Part shown: positions 17,444 to 25,576 of the stretch, one piece after another
Layout of the letters: every line of letters begins with the position of its first letter
Numbering within the stretch: position 1 is the stretch's first letter
Origin: Paracoccaceae bacterium
Lineage (GTDB): Bacteria > Pseudomonadota > Alphaproteobacteria > Rhodobacterales > Rhodobacteraceae
Length of the DNA: 64,000 bases
NCBI GenBank assembly: GCA_028285485.1
Contig: JANQPC010000108.1
Span: 17,101-81,100 of the forward strand
Direction: 5' to 3'
Program-made: the position numbers and the translations under genes
Notes under the pieces: model-generated
What the model was told of the DNA's origin: nothing
The model's input: only the letters and a program-made list of their open reading frames with translations
Databases searched by the model: none

Positions 17444-18331
17444 TTACCCCTTCATGCCTGGCTGCCGCTGCCCGGGCGCGCGGCGGTATGTCGTGACCCC
17501 TGCGGGCGCGAAACCCTCGCTGCTGTTCTGCATCCGCTCGGAATGCCCCAGAAACAGCCACCCGTCCGGCACCAGCGTTTCGTGGAAGCGGGGCCAGAGC
17601 TGCGCCTGCGTTGCGGCATCGAAATAGATCACAACGTTGCGGCAAAAGATCGCCTCGAACCGTTTGCTGATCGGCCAGTCTCCGATCAGGTTAAGCTGGC
17701 GGAAAGAGATCGGGGCCTTCAGCTCCGCCCGCACCGTCCAGGCCGCGTCGGGCCCGCTGCCCGACCCGGTGAATAAGCGCTCGCGGAAGGTGGCCGGCAC
17801 GCCCGCCATCTGGTGTTCCGAATAGGTGCCGGAAACCGCTTTTTTGAGGATCGCCCGGTCGATATCGGTGGCGAGGATCTTGATGTCGAGCGATCCCAGC
17901 CGCTGCACCGTATCGAGAAGGCACATCGCGATCGAATAAGGTTCCTGCCCGCTCGAACAGCCCGCCGACCAGATGCGCACCTTCTCGCCCTGGCGCGCAC
18001 GGTCAATCGCGCGGGGCAGGATCTCTTCCCGCAGGGTTTCGAAATGGTGTGCCTCGCGGAAGAAATGCGACACGTTCGTGGTGAGCGCCGAGATCATATG
18101 CTCGCGTTCGCCGCTGCCGGCGGCGCTTTCCACATGCCCCAGATAGGCATCGAATGTTCGGTGCCCGGTGGCGTTCAGGCGGCGCACGAGGCGGGATTGC
18201 ACCATTGATAGCTTGGTATCGGGAATGGTGAGCCCCGCCTCGCGGCGTGCGAGATCGGCCACCCGCTGGAACCCCGCGGAAGCGAGCGTGCTGGCGCCCC
18301 CGGGCGCCTCTGGCAGAACCGCCCCGCTCAT
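17444..18331 (-). CDS. cheR: CheR chemoreceptor methyltransferase
   Basis: A 295-residue SAM-dependent protein-glutamate methyltransferase. The helical N-terminal domain covers about residues 10-75. The catalytic domain has the SAM loop KVRIWSAGCSSGQEPYSIAM, then ILATDIDRAIL and IFCRNVVIYF, all standard CheR signatures. It methylates receptors and opposes CheB. The ATG overlaps the cheW stop (ATGA). No C-terminal pentapeptide-binding TPR extension is present. Cytoplasmic. Confidence 0.93.
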   Translation of the reverse strand: MSGAVLPEAPGGASTLASAGFQRVADLARREAGLTIPDTKLSMVQSRLVRRLNATGHRTFDAYLGHVESAAGSGEREHMISALTTNVSHFFREAHHFETLREEILPRAIDRARQGEKVRIWSAGCSSGQEPYSIAMCLLDTVQRLGSLDIKILATDIDRAILKKAVSGTYSEHQMAGVPATFRERLFTGSGSGPDAAWTVRAELKAPISFRQLNLIGDWPISKRFEAIFCRNVVIYFDAATQAQLWPRFHETLVPDGWLFLGHSERMQNSSEGFAPAGVTTYRRAPGQRQPGMKG

Positions 18332-18813
18332 GCCGCAACATCCGTATCGCCGGGCAGCACGGCGCCAAGATCGAGGATCCGGATCATCCGGCCCTCAAGG
18401 ATCGTGAGCGCCTGGATGAAGGCATGGTCGCGATCCGCGCTCATCTCGGGCGGCGCCTGAAGCGCGTTGCGGGGGAAGGATAGAATGTCAGAGACGGCAT
18501 CGACCCTCAGGCCGACCGTGCGCCCGCCAATGTCGACAACGATGATCACGTTGCGATCTGTAGGTTCTTCCACGTCAAGCCCGAGGCGCAGGGCCAGATC
18601 CACAACGGGCAGCACCGCGCCGCGCAGGTTGATCACGCCGCGCACATAGGGCGGGGCGTGGGGTAGGGAGGTGGCGCGCGTCCAGCCCCGGATCTCGCGC
18701 ACAGCCATGATATCAACGGAATACTCGTGATCGCCCACGTGGAACGAGAGAAGCTCAAGCTCCGCGGTTTCGGCATTGGGGTCGGGCGAGGTGGCAGGAT
18801 CGGCAATGGTCAT
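18328..18813 (-). CDS. cheW: CheW coupling protein
   Basis: A 161-residue CheW that links receptors to the CheA kinase. The CheW beta-barrel fold spans about residues 18-150, with LLSFHVGDHEYSVDIMAVREIRGW, VRGVINLRGAVLPVVDLALRLG and TVGLRVDAVSDIL. The start is taken at MTIADPATS (18813), 8 bp after the cheA stop; the frame is open to 18870 but that part lies inside cheA. It overlaps cheR by 4 bp. Confidence 0.92.
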   Translation of the reverse strand: MTIADPATSPDPNAETAELELLSFHVGDHEYSVDIMAVREIRGWTRATSLPHAPPYVRGVINLRGAVLPVVDLALRLGLDVEEPTDRNVIIVVDIGGRTVGLRVDAVSDILSFPRNALQAPPEMSADRDHAFIQALTILEGRMIRILDLGAVLPGDTDVAA

Positions 18814-18820
18814 GGCTGGG

Positions 18821-21127
18821 TCACGCAATCTCGGCAAGTTTGGGCGTTGCGCGGCTGAGGCCGCTGGCATTGGCCAGAAGATCGGACGGGTCGAGGATCA
18901 GCGCGATCTGGCCATCGCCGAGGATGGTGGCGGCGGCTACGCCGGGCACATGGCCATAGCTTTCCTCAAGCCCCTTGATCACCACCTGGCGCTGATCTTC
19001 GATGGCATCCACAACGAGGGCGGCGCGCGAGCCGTCCTCCTGCGCGATCAGCAGCACGATCGCGCCCTCGTAATTCTGCCGCGGCGTAGAATAGCCAAGC
19101 TCAGTGCCCAGATCGATGAGCGGCACGAAGGTTTCGCGCACCTGCACAACCTGGGTGTGGGGGCCGATGGCACGGTTGTCGCCCGCGCGAAGGGACAGCG
19201 TTTCCGAGATCGCGCTGAGGGGGACGACGAGCGTTTCAGAGCCCACGCGCACAACCATCCCGTCCAGCACCGCGAGGGTCAGCGGCAGCGAGATTGAGAA
19301 GGTGGTGCCCGCACCGGGCTCCGATGCAATGGTGATCCGCCCGCCGAGGGTGGCGATGGCGGTTTTCACCACATCCATGCCTACGCCGCGGCCCGAGAGG
19401 ATTGAAATCTCCGAAGCCGTTGAGAATCCGGGCAGAAACAGGAGGTTATCAATCTCACTATCGCTCAGCGCCTGATCGGGAGGGATCAGGCCCTTCTCCT
19501 CGGCCTTCTCCTGTACGCGCTTGCGGTTGATGCCGCCGCCGTCATCGCTGATTTCGATCACCACGCGGCCAGAGCGGTGCGATGCGGTCAGCGTGACATT
19601 GCCCTGGGCCGGTTTCCCGGCGGCCACGCGCGTATCGGCATCCTCCAGCCCGTGGTCGACGGCATTGCGGATCATGTGGGTCAGCGGGTCCGAAAGCCGC
19701 TCGATCACCGTCTTGTCGATTTCGGTGGCCTCGCCCTCGGTGGTCAACCGCACCGATTTGCCCACGCCCGACGCACTTTCGCGCACGATCCGGCCCATCC
19801 GCTGGAACAAGGATTTGACCGGTTGGGCGCGGATCATCATCACGCTGTCCTGAATATCGCGGGTAAGCTGCTGAAATTCATCAAGGCCCGAAGCGATCGC
19901 GCCATTGCCGCCCAGATCGGCCGCGGCCACGGATTGGGCGAGCATCGCCTGGTTGATCACCAATTCGCCCACAAGGTTCACAAGGCGGTCAATCCGATCG
20001 AGATCCACCCGAACGGTGGCATTCGCGGCGGCGGGTTTTGCTTCTGCCTTGGGCTGTGCGGCAGGCTTCGGCGCGGGTGCCGCGGATTTCGGGGCGGGCG
20101 CGGGTGCCGGCTTCGGCTCTGGCTTAGGCGCGGAGGCCTCCGGTTCGGGGGCGGCCGGCACGGGGGAAGCAAGCGGCGCGGCACCGGCTGTTGCCGCTGG
20201 AGGGGTGTCCGGCACCGGGGCAGGGGGCGGGGGCGTGCTGCCAGGGCCCGACGCCGGCGGCGCGGGCTCATCATTCGCCATGTCCGGCTTGGGGGCGCTG
20301 CCCGACGGATCCGGCGCCCCGGCGCCGCGCGTAATCGTCAGCGTGCAGAGGCCATCGACGAAATCGAATACCTCTCGGATCGCGGCTTCGTCAGAGTCCG
20401 TCTCAAGAGTGATCTGCCAGGTCAGCAGGCTGGTGGCGCTGGAATACTCCGCAAGGGGCGGAGTAGTATCCCAGCTGCAACGTGTTTGCGCTGTGCCCAG
20501 GGCTGCCAGCGCGCGCAGCAGGAAAAGCGGCTCATTCCCGCTGGTGTAAAGATCCGGCAGCGGCGTGAACGTGATCTCGAAGGGGCCGGTGCCATCGCCC
20601 TCCCCGGCGTTTTCGCCCCTGGCCTCATCGCCTGCCGCGCCATCGCCTTCGCCGTCACCGGCGTCCAGCGGGGCGAGCCCGGGCAAATCGAGCGAGAGGG
20701 TCATCGGCTTGAAATCGACGGCCTCCTCGGCCTCTTCCTCGGTTTCTACGAGCGCTTCGAGCTGCTCAACCACCGGGGCGAGGCGATCTTCCTCCAGTTC
20801 CTGATCGTCCCGCGCCAGGCGCACGAGATCGTAAAGCAGATCGCCGCACTGGAAGAACAGCGCCAGGATTTCCGGCGTAACCTCCAGCTTGCCATCGCGC
20901 ACTGCATCCATGGCCGTCTCAAAGACGTGGGCGAAGGCCACAAGCTGATCAAGCCCGAAGGCCCCGGCACCGCCCTTGATGGAATGCACCGCGCGGAAAC
21001 ACACGTTGATCGTTTCCGCATCGCGGTCGCCATCATCCATCGCCTGAAGGCCATCATTGAGGCCTTCGAGCAGTTCCTCGCATTCCACGAAGAACGAGGC
21101 GCGGATTTCCTGCATCGGATCCGACAT
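18821..21127 (-). CDS. cheA: CheA chemotaxis histidine kinase
   Basis: A 768-residue CheA. The P1 Hpt domain has the phospho-His at His48 (RAVHSIKGGAGAFG). A variable region and a long Pro/Ala/Glu-rich linker (about 270-365) follow. The dimerisation helix begins RVDLDRIDRLVNLVGELV. The ATPase domain shows HMIRNAVDHGLE, ISDDGGGI, GRGVGMDVV and GAGTTFSISLPLTLA. A C-terminal CheW-like P5 domain completes it. It autophosphorylates and passes phosphate to CheY and CheB. It is in the middle of the operon, 5 bp from the upstream cheY and 7 bp from cheW. Confidence 0.95.
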   Translation of the reverse strand: MSDPMQEIRASFFVECEELLEGLNDGLQAMDDGDRDAETINVCFRAVHSIKGGAGAFGLDQLVAFAHVFETAMDAVRDGKLEVTPEILALFFQCGDLLYDLVRLARDDQELEEDRLAPVVEQLEALVETEEEAEEAVDFKPMTLSLDLPGLAPLDAGDGEGDGAAGDEARGENAGEGDGTGPFEITFTPLPDLYTSGNEPLFLLRALAALGTAQTRCSWDTTPPLAEYSSATSLLTWQITLETDSDEAAIREVFDFVDGLCTLTITRGAGAPDPSGSAPKPDMANDEPAPPASGPGSTPPPPAPVPDTPPAATAGAAPLASPVPAAPEPEASAPKPEPKPAPAPAPKSAAPAPKPAAQPKAEAKPAAANATVRVDLDRIDRLVNLVGELVINQAMLAQSVAAADLGGNGAIASGLDEFQQLTRDIQDSVMMIRAQPVKSLFQRMGRIVRESASGVGKSVRLTTEGEATEIDKTVIERLSDPLTHMIRNAVDHGLEDADTRVAAGKPAQGNVTLTASHRSGRVVIEISDDGGGINRKRVQEKAEEKGLIPPDQALSDSEIDNLLFLPGFSTASEISILSGRGVGMDVVKTAIATLGGRITIASEPGAGTTFSISLPLTLAVLDGMVVRVGSETLVVPLSAISETLSLRAGDNRAIGPHTQVVQVRETFVPLIDLGTELGYSTPRQNYEGAIVLLIAQEDGSRAALVVDAIEDQRQVVIKGLEESYGHVPGVAAATILGDGQIALILDPSDLLANASGLSRATPKLAEIA

Positions 21128-21132
21128 CGGCG

Positions 21133-21498
21133 TCAGCCCGCCACGATCTGCAATGCGCGCACGAGCTTCTCGGGATCGAAGGGTTTGACGATCCAGCCGG
21201 TGGCCCCCGCGTCGCGCGCGCGGGCTTTGAGTTCGGCAGAACTTTCCGTGGTGAGCACCAGGATCGGCAGGGTGCGGTAGCTGTCCTGTGCGCGCACGGC
21301 ATCGATAAAGCCGAAGCCATCCAGGCGCGGCATGTTGATATCGGTGATGATCACATCGGGCGCGATCTCGGCCAGCACCTCAAGCCCATGCTGCCCATCT
21401 TCTGCCAGATGGGACGTAAAGCCTGCATCGTTGAGCGTGAGGCGCAGCATATCGCGCATCGTGCGGCTATCGTCGACGGCAAGCACCTCCAGGCTCAT
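21133..21498 (-). CDS. CheY-like response regulator (second copy)
   Basis: A 121-residue single receiver domain with Asp9-Asp10 in LAVDDSRTMRDML, phospho-acceptor Asp53 in IITDINMPRLDG, the conserved Thr in LVLTTESS and Lys in IVKPFDPEKL. It is closer in sequence to the CheY of Tsr-type pathways than the copy at 17054-17440. It overlaps the STAS gene by 4 bp and precedes cheA by 5 bp. Which copy signals to the motor cannot be told from the sequence. Confidence 0.92.
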   Translation of the reverse strand: MSLEVLAVDDSRTMRDMLRLTLNDAGFTSHLAEDGQHGLEVLAEIAPDVIITDINMPRLDGFGFIDAVRAQDSYRTLPILVLTTESSAELKARARDAGATGWIVKPFDPEKLVRALQIVAG

Positions 21499-21806
21499 GC
21501 GGCACCTGCCGCGCCGAGGCTGCTGCCGGAGATGCCGAAGCTTTCAAGCGCGCCCGCCATGGCCTCGCTCATGTTTTCAATGGTGAAGGGGAGGCCCGCA
21601 GTGGCCCAGGCCCCCTGCGCCACAATCAGGGTTTGCAGCGCGTGGGCGCCCAGAAGATCCACCTCTGACGCATCGATCGCCACCGCGCCGCCTTCGGCCG
21701 CGCGCAGCGCCTCGATCAGCGCCTCGGATCCGCGAAGATCAAGCTTCTGGGCAAGTTGCAGCCGGCCATCCCCGCCCGCCGCCTCACGATCCACCATTCC
21801 AACCAC
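21495..21806 (-). CDS. STAS-domain protein at the head of the chemotaxis operon
   Basis: A 103-residue protein with a STAS-like fold (anti-sigma-factor antagonist type): LQLAQKLDLRGSEALIEAL, VAIDASEVDLLGAHALQTLI and FTIENMSEAM. The Ser that is phosphorylated in SpoIIAA-type proteins is not at the usual place (the turn reads DLLGAHALQ), so it may not be switched by a kinase. STAS genes heading che operons are common in alphaproteobacteria but poorly defined. It is the first gene of the minus-strand arm. The start could be Met1 or Met4. Confidence 0.75.
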   Translation of the reverse strand: MVGMVDREAAGGDGRLQLAQKLDLRGSEALIEALRAAEGGAVAIDASEVDLLGAHALQTLIVAQGAWATAGLPFTIENMSEAMAGALESFGISGSSLGAAGAA

Positions 21807-21865
21807 TCCCGTTCTGCGCCAAACCCTCGCGGGGTGGGTCTAGGGGCATGCGGGTTAAAGGCGGG

Positions 21866-22855
21866 TTACGCGGGCGGGGCTGAGGCGGCTATTCGGGCCA
21901 GATGAGCGGCGGATCCGGTGAGCGCCGCGAAATCATCTTCGATCACGCGCACGGGGAAGTTCTGCATGAAGCCGGCAAAGCGGCCCTTGTCGCGAAACGT
22001 GTCGGAAAATCCGTATGCGATCAGATGGGGCGCAAAGGCGCGGGCCACCCCGCCGGCAAGGTAGACGCCGCCGAAGGGCAGGTGGATCAGGGCCTGGTTT
22101 CCGGCAACCGTGCCAAGCATATGTACGAAAAGCCGCGCGGCTTCCACGGCCCGTTCCTCACCTTCGTCGCGTAACGCCATGATGTCAGATGCTTTTGCTT
22201 CCTTCACATCGCCCGCCTCGTGGCCAAGAAACGCATAGAGCCGCTCAAGCCCGCGGCCCGAAAGCACATCCTCCACCGCCGGGAAGCCATGGGCGGTTTC
22301 CACGTATTGGCACAGCCGAAGTTCGGCCTCCGTGCGGATCGGCAGGTTGGCATGGCCCGCTTCGGCGGGTGCCACCAGCCGTCGTTCGCCCACATAGTGA
22401 ACGGGGGCCACGTTGAAGCCGGTGCCCACGCCGATCACAAGCTGCGCCGCGCCTTCGGCGGGGTCGGGGCCTTCGATGATCACCCGCAGGCTTTCCGCGG
22501 GAAGCCGCCCCAGGGCGTGGCCCTGTGCTTCGAGATCGTTCAAAACGGCCACGGTTTCTGCGTGGCTCGCGCGGGCGAGCGTGTCTTCGTCAATCGTCCA
22601 GTCAAGATTGGTCAGCGTGCCGCGCCCGTCGCGCACCGGGCCCGCGATGGCCACCGAGGCGGCGCTGCAATCGAGATTGCCCATCTCGGCGAGATAGGTG
22701 CGCAGCACCGTCTCAAGCCCCGGATATTCGGCATTGCGGAATTTCTTGATCGTCTGCGGCAGCAGCACCGGCCCCTCGGCCAGCGCCACGCGCGTGTTCG
22801 TGCCGCCGATATCGGCGACAAGCGAGTAGGTGTTGGGCGTTTGGCTGAGAGTCAT
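21866..22855 (-). CDS. glk: glucokinase
   Basis: A 329-residue ROK-unrelated (Glk-type) glucokinase, ATP + glucose to glucose 6-phosphate. The N-terminal phosphate-binding loop is VADIGGTNTRVALAE. VAIAGPVRDGRG, LTNLDWTIDE, VIGVGTGFNVAPV and LPFGGVYLAGGVARA are all family signatures. The length is normal. It starts 1 bp after the beta-glucosidase stop and so is in an operon with it. It would phosphorylate the glucose released by the two glucosidases encoded in this region. Cytoplasmic. Confidence 0.92.
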   Translation of the reverse strand: MTLSQTPNTYSLVADIGGTNTRVALAEGPVLLPQTIKKFRNAEYPGLETVLRTYLAEMGNLDCSAASVAIAGPVRDGRGTLTNLDWTIDEDTLARASHAETVAVLNDLEAQGHALGRLPAESLRVIIEGPDPAEGAAQLVIGVGTGFNVAPVHYVGERRLVAPAEAGHANLPIRTEAELRLCQYVETAHGFPAVEDVLSGRGLERLYAFLGHEAGDVKEAKASDIMALRDEGEERAVEAARLFVHMLGTVAGNQALIHLPFGGVYLAGGVARAFAPHLIAYGFSDTFRDKGRFAGFMQNFPVRVIEDDFAALTGSAAHLARIAASAPPA

Positions 22856-22856
22856 C

Positions 22857-24179
22857 TTAGCGGGCCAGGGCTGCGGCGAGCGCGTGATAGGATGCTTTCG
22901 GCGTGCGCTTCAAGGTCTCGAAATCCACATGAACAAGGCCGAAGCGCTTCTCATAGCCAAGCGCCCATTCGTAATTGTCCATCAGCGACCACACGTAGTA
23001 GCCCGCCACCGGCACGCCCTCGGCCAGCGCGCGCTGAACCGCGCTGAGGTGGCTGTTGAGGAAATCGATCCGATGCGGGTCGGGCACCGCGCCGTCAATC
23101 ACGCCATCGGGGGCGGCCATGCCGTTCTCGGTCACGTAAAGCGGCAATCCGCGGGTGTACTCCTCATGGGTGCGCTTGAGGAAATAGTACAGGCCCTCGG
23201 GATAGATCTCCCACCCCATGGCGGTTTTAGGCAGCGGCCCCTCCACCTCGCCATGGGCGGGCCAGGGCCCATCGGTGGGCGTGATGTTCTTGCGGGTATA
23301 GTAGTTCAGCCCGCACCAATCGACAGGCTCGGAAATCACCCCGAAATCGTCCTCCCACCCCTTTGGCATATGGGGTCCGAGCCCTTCGAGCACGTCTTCG
23401 GGGTAACGCTTGTGGAAGATGCCGGACAGGAAGAAGCGGTTGTAGTAGCCGTCATAAAGCCTTGCGGCCGCGGCCGCGCCGGGGCTTGGATCGGCGGGGT
23501 TGGCATATTCGAGATTGCACACCGCGCCGAGATTGCCCATGCCAAGCCCGCGCATCGCCTGGATCGCGGTGCCGTGGGCCAGCAGCACATGGTGCATTGC
23601 GCGGGCGGTGGCGCGAATGTCGCGCAGGCCCGGGGCGTGATGGCCCAGAAAATGGCTAAGCCAGCCAACGCACCAGGGTTCGTTGATCGGCGCGGCGGAC
23701 CAGATGCGATCACCGATCCGCCCCATGATCGCCTCGGTGAAATCTCCGAACCACGCTGCAATGTCGCGGTTCCGCCAGCCGCCAAGATCGGCGAGCGCGG
23801 AAGGAAGTTCCCAATGGTAGAGCGTGGCGGCGGGTTTCACGCCCCGCGCCAGAAGCCCGTCCACCAGCCGGTCGTAGAAATCCAGGCCCTCGGGGTTCGG
23901 CGTGCCGCGGCCTTCGGGCAGCACGCGTGCCCAGCTTGTGGAAAAGCGGTAAACATCCACATTCGCCCCGGCAATCAGGTCAAGATCCTCGTCTAACCTG
24001 TTGTAATGATTGCAGGCCGTTTGCCCGTGTTCGGCGCGCACAACATTGCCCGGCGTGGCTGCGAAACTATCCCAATGGGTGGGTCCGGCGCCACCGAAGG
24101 CATGGCCCTCGATCTGATAGCTCGATGTGGCCACCCCGAATTGAAAAGCTTCGGGAAAATCGCTGCGCTTGAAATCCAT
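22857..24179 (-). CDS. GH1 family beta-glucosidase
   Basis: A 440-residue (beta/alpha)8-barrel enzyme of glycoside hydrolase family 1. FPEAFQFGVATSSYQIEG opens the protein. The acid/base Glu167 is in APINEPW and the nucleophile Glu351 in LYVTENGMA. YYVWSLMDNYEWALGYEKRFG is typical of the C-terminus. It has no signal peptide, so it acts on glucosides taken into the cell. It is the middle gene of the minus-strand unit lacI - bgl - glk, and hydrolyses beta-glucosides while the divergent operon handles alpha-glucosides. Natural substrate unknown. Confidence 0.92.
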   Translation of the reverse strand: MDFKRSDFPEAFQFGVATSSYQIEGHAFGGAGPTHWDSFAATPGNVVRAEHGQTACNHYNRLDEDLDLIAGANVDVYRFSTSWARVLPEGRGTPNPEGLDFYDRLVDGLLARGVKPAATLYHWELPSALADLGGWRNRDIAAWFGDFTEAIMGRIGDRIWSAAPINEPWCVGWLSHFLGHHAPGLRDIRATARAMHHVLLAHGTAIQAMRGLGMGNLGAVCNLEYANPADPSPGAAAAARLYDGYYNRFFLSGIFHKRYPEDVLEGLGPHMPKGWEDDFGVISEPVDWCGLNYYTRKNITPTDGPWPAHGEVEGPLPKTAMGWEIYPEGLYYFLKRTHEEYTRGLPLYVTENGMAAPDGVIDGAVPDPHRIDFLNSHLSAVQRALAEGVPVAGYYVWSLMDNYEWALGYEKRFGLVHVDFETLKRTPKASYHALAAALAR

Positions 24180-24287
24180 CGGCCATCCCTTCCGGGGCAG
24201 GGGCGGCCCGAGGGGGCCGCGTTCGGCATGTTCCTGCGGCGCATGGCCCGCATCCGCAACCCCTAATCGGGCCGCAACCGGGCGCGC

Positions 24288-25322
24288 CTAGGCCTCTGCG
24301 TGCAGCGCGGGGCCGGTGGAGCGGCCCAGCATCAGATCGGCCTCCAGCAACTCGCTCATCGTCGGGCCCTCGGGTGCCGCGATGCGCGAAATCAGCATCT
24401 GCGCCACCCGCCGCCCGGCATCGCGCACCGATGAGCGCAGTGCGGTGAAATTTGGTTCTTCCCCGCCATTATCGAAGTAGGAAAGCTCATCGTCATGGGC
24501 GATCATCGAGATATCGCGCCCAAGCCGGAGCCCGCGCTCCTCGATCGCGCGGCGCGCGCCCATCGCCACGATGATCGAGGCGGCGAGAATCGCGGTGGGC
24601 GGTGCGCCCGATGTGAGCATCCGCCGCGCCGCAAGATAGCCGTAGCTTTCGGTCATCTCGTCGGAGGCCATGAGCGCGGGGTCGGGAGAGAGCCGCCGCG
24701 CCGAGAGGCCCGCGAGATAGCCATCGCGCCGGCGCATGGCGAAGTCAAGCCGCTCCAGCCCGTTGATCAGCGCGATCCGGCGGTGGCCCAGATCGACGAG
24801 AAATTCGGTGGCGCGCCGGAACGCGCCGCGGTTGTTCACATCCACCCAGCAATAGGGCGCTGTCACCGCACTGGCGCGGCCATGCACCACGTAAGGCAGG
24901 CCGATTTCGTTCAGAAGTTCGATACGCGGGTCATCGATCTTGGGGGCGTGGACGACGATGCCATCCACCGCGCGCTTCGCCGCCAGCGTGCGGTAGCTCG
25001 CCGCCTCATCGGCATCGCTCACAACCGAAAGCGCGATATCGTAGCCGTTCTGCGAATAGATCTCGCTCGCGCCGGTGATGAAGTCCGCAAAGACCGGGTT
25101 CACCATCTCATGGGTGGTGGACAGTGTGATGACATGCCCAATCCGCATCGCGCGCCCGGTGGCAAGCGCCGTGGCGCGCGTATCGGGGCGGTAATTATGG
25201 GCATCCGCGGCATCGAGCACGCGGCGACGTGTCGCTTCGCTGACCTCCGGATAGCCGTTCAGCGCCCGGCTCACGGTGGTTGGGCTGAGCCCCAAAGATT
25301 GGGCCAATTCCTTTAGATTCAT
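24288..25322 (-). CDS. aglR: LacI-family transcriptional regulator of the alpha-glucoside locus
   Basis: A 344-residue LacI/GalR regulator. The N-terminal helix-turn-helix reads MNLKELAQSLGLSPTTVSRA, then hinge LNGYPEVSEATRRRVLDAA. The rest is a sugar-binding-protein-like effector domain. It lies divergent from aglE, the position AglR holds in rhizobia and rhodobacters. Two matching palindromes in the shared promoter region are its likely operators, one 14 bp upstream of its own start, which suggests autoregulation. The beta-glucosidase and glucokinase genes are downstream on the same strand. The assignment to agl is from context. Confidence 0.87.
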   Translation of the reverse strand: MNLKELAQSLGLSPTTVSRALNGYPEVSEATRRRVLDAADAHNYRPDTRATALATGRAMRIGHVITLSTTHEMVNPVFADFITGASEIYSQNGYDIALSVVSDADEAASYRTLAAKRAVDGIVVHAPKIDDPRIELLNEIGLPYVVHGRASAVTAPYCWVDVNNRGAFRRATEFLVDLGHRRIALINGLERLDFAMRRRDGYLAGLSARRLSPDPALMASDEMTESYGYLAARRMLTSGAPPTAILAASIIVAMGARRAIEERGLRLGRDISMIAHDDELSYFDNGGEEPNFTALRSSVRDAGRRVAQMLISRIAAPEGPTMSELLEADLMLGRSTGPALHAEA

Positions 25323-25335
25323 GGCCTTGCCGGCT

Positions 25336-25350
25336 CCAAACCGCTTTCAA
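25336..25350. promoter_or_regulatory. LacI-type operator next to aglR
   Basis: CCAAACCGCTTTCAA; on the minus strand it reads TTGAAAGCGGTTTGG. It agrees with the second site at 13 of 15 positions and has the AAAGCG-centred inverted symmetry of LacI-family operators. It lies 14 bp upstream of the regulator start codon. Confidence 0.6.
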
Positions 25351-25499
25351 TTCTCAGCACGATAGCCGCGGTTCGGCGCAGCCGTCAAAGGCATGTTATG
25401 TCGCGCTGCCCGGATACGGGCGTGAAAAAGATCGATAAATCATAGTGATCCCGAATTCCATGATTGACAGTGCCTAGGCTTTCAGCGACGGTCAAAACG

Positions 25500-25514
25500 T
25501 TCAAAGCGCTTTGG
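25500..25514. promoter_or_regulatory. LacI-type operator upstream of aglE
   Basis: TTCAAAGCGCTTTGG, with a perfect 12-bp palindrome CAAAGCGCTTTG at 25502-25513, the central CG typical of LacI-family sites. It ends 62 bp before the aglE start codon and is followed directly by TATTTT, a possible -10 element, so bound repressor would block the promoter. Confidence 0.68.
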
Positions 25515-25576
25515 TATTTTGCGGGCGCGGGCAACCAAACCATGCGCGCACAGCGCTGAGTACCGGGAGGACTACC

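Noticed and set aside
19577..21280. 567-codon plus-strand open frame
   Set aside because: Antisense to cheA. The product is Arg/Gly-rich without any domain.
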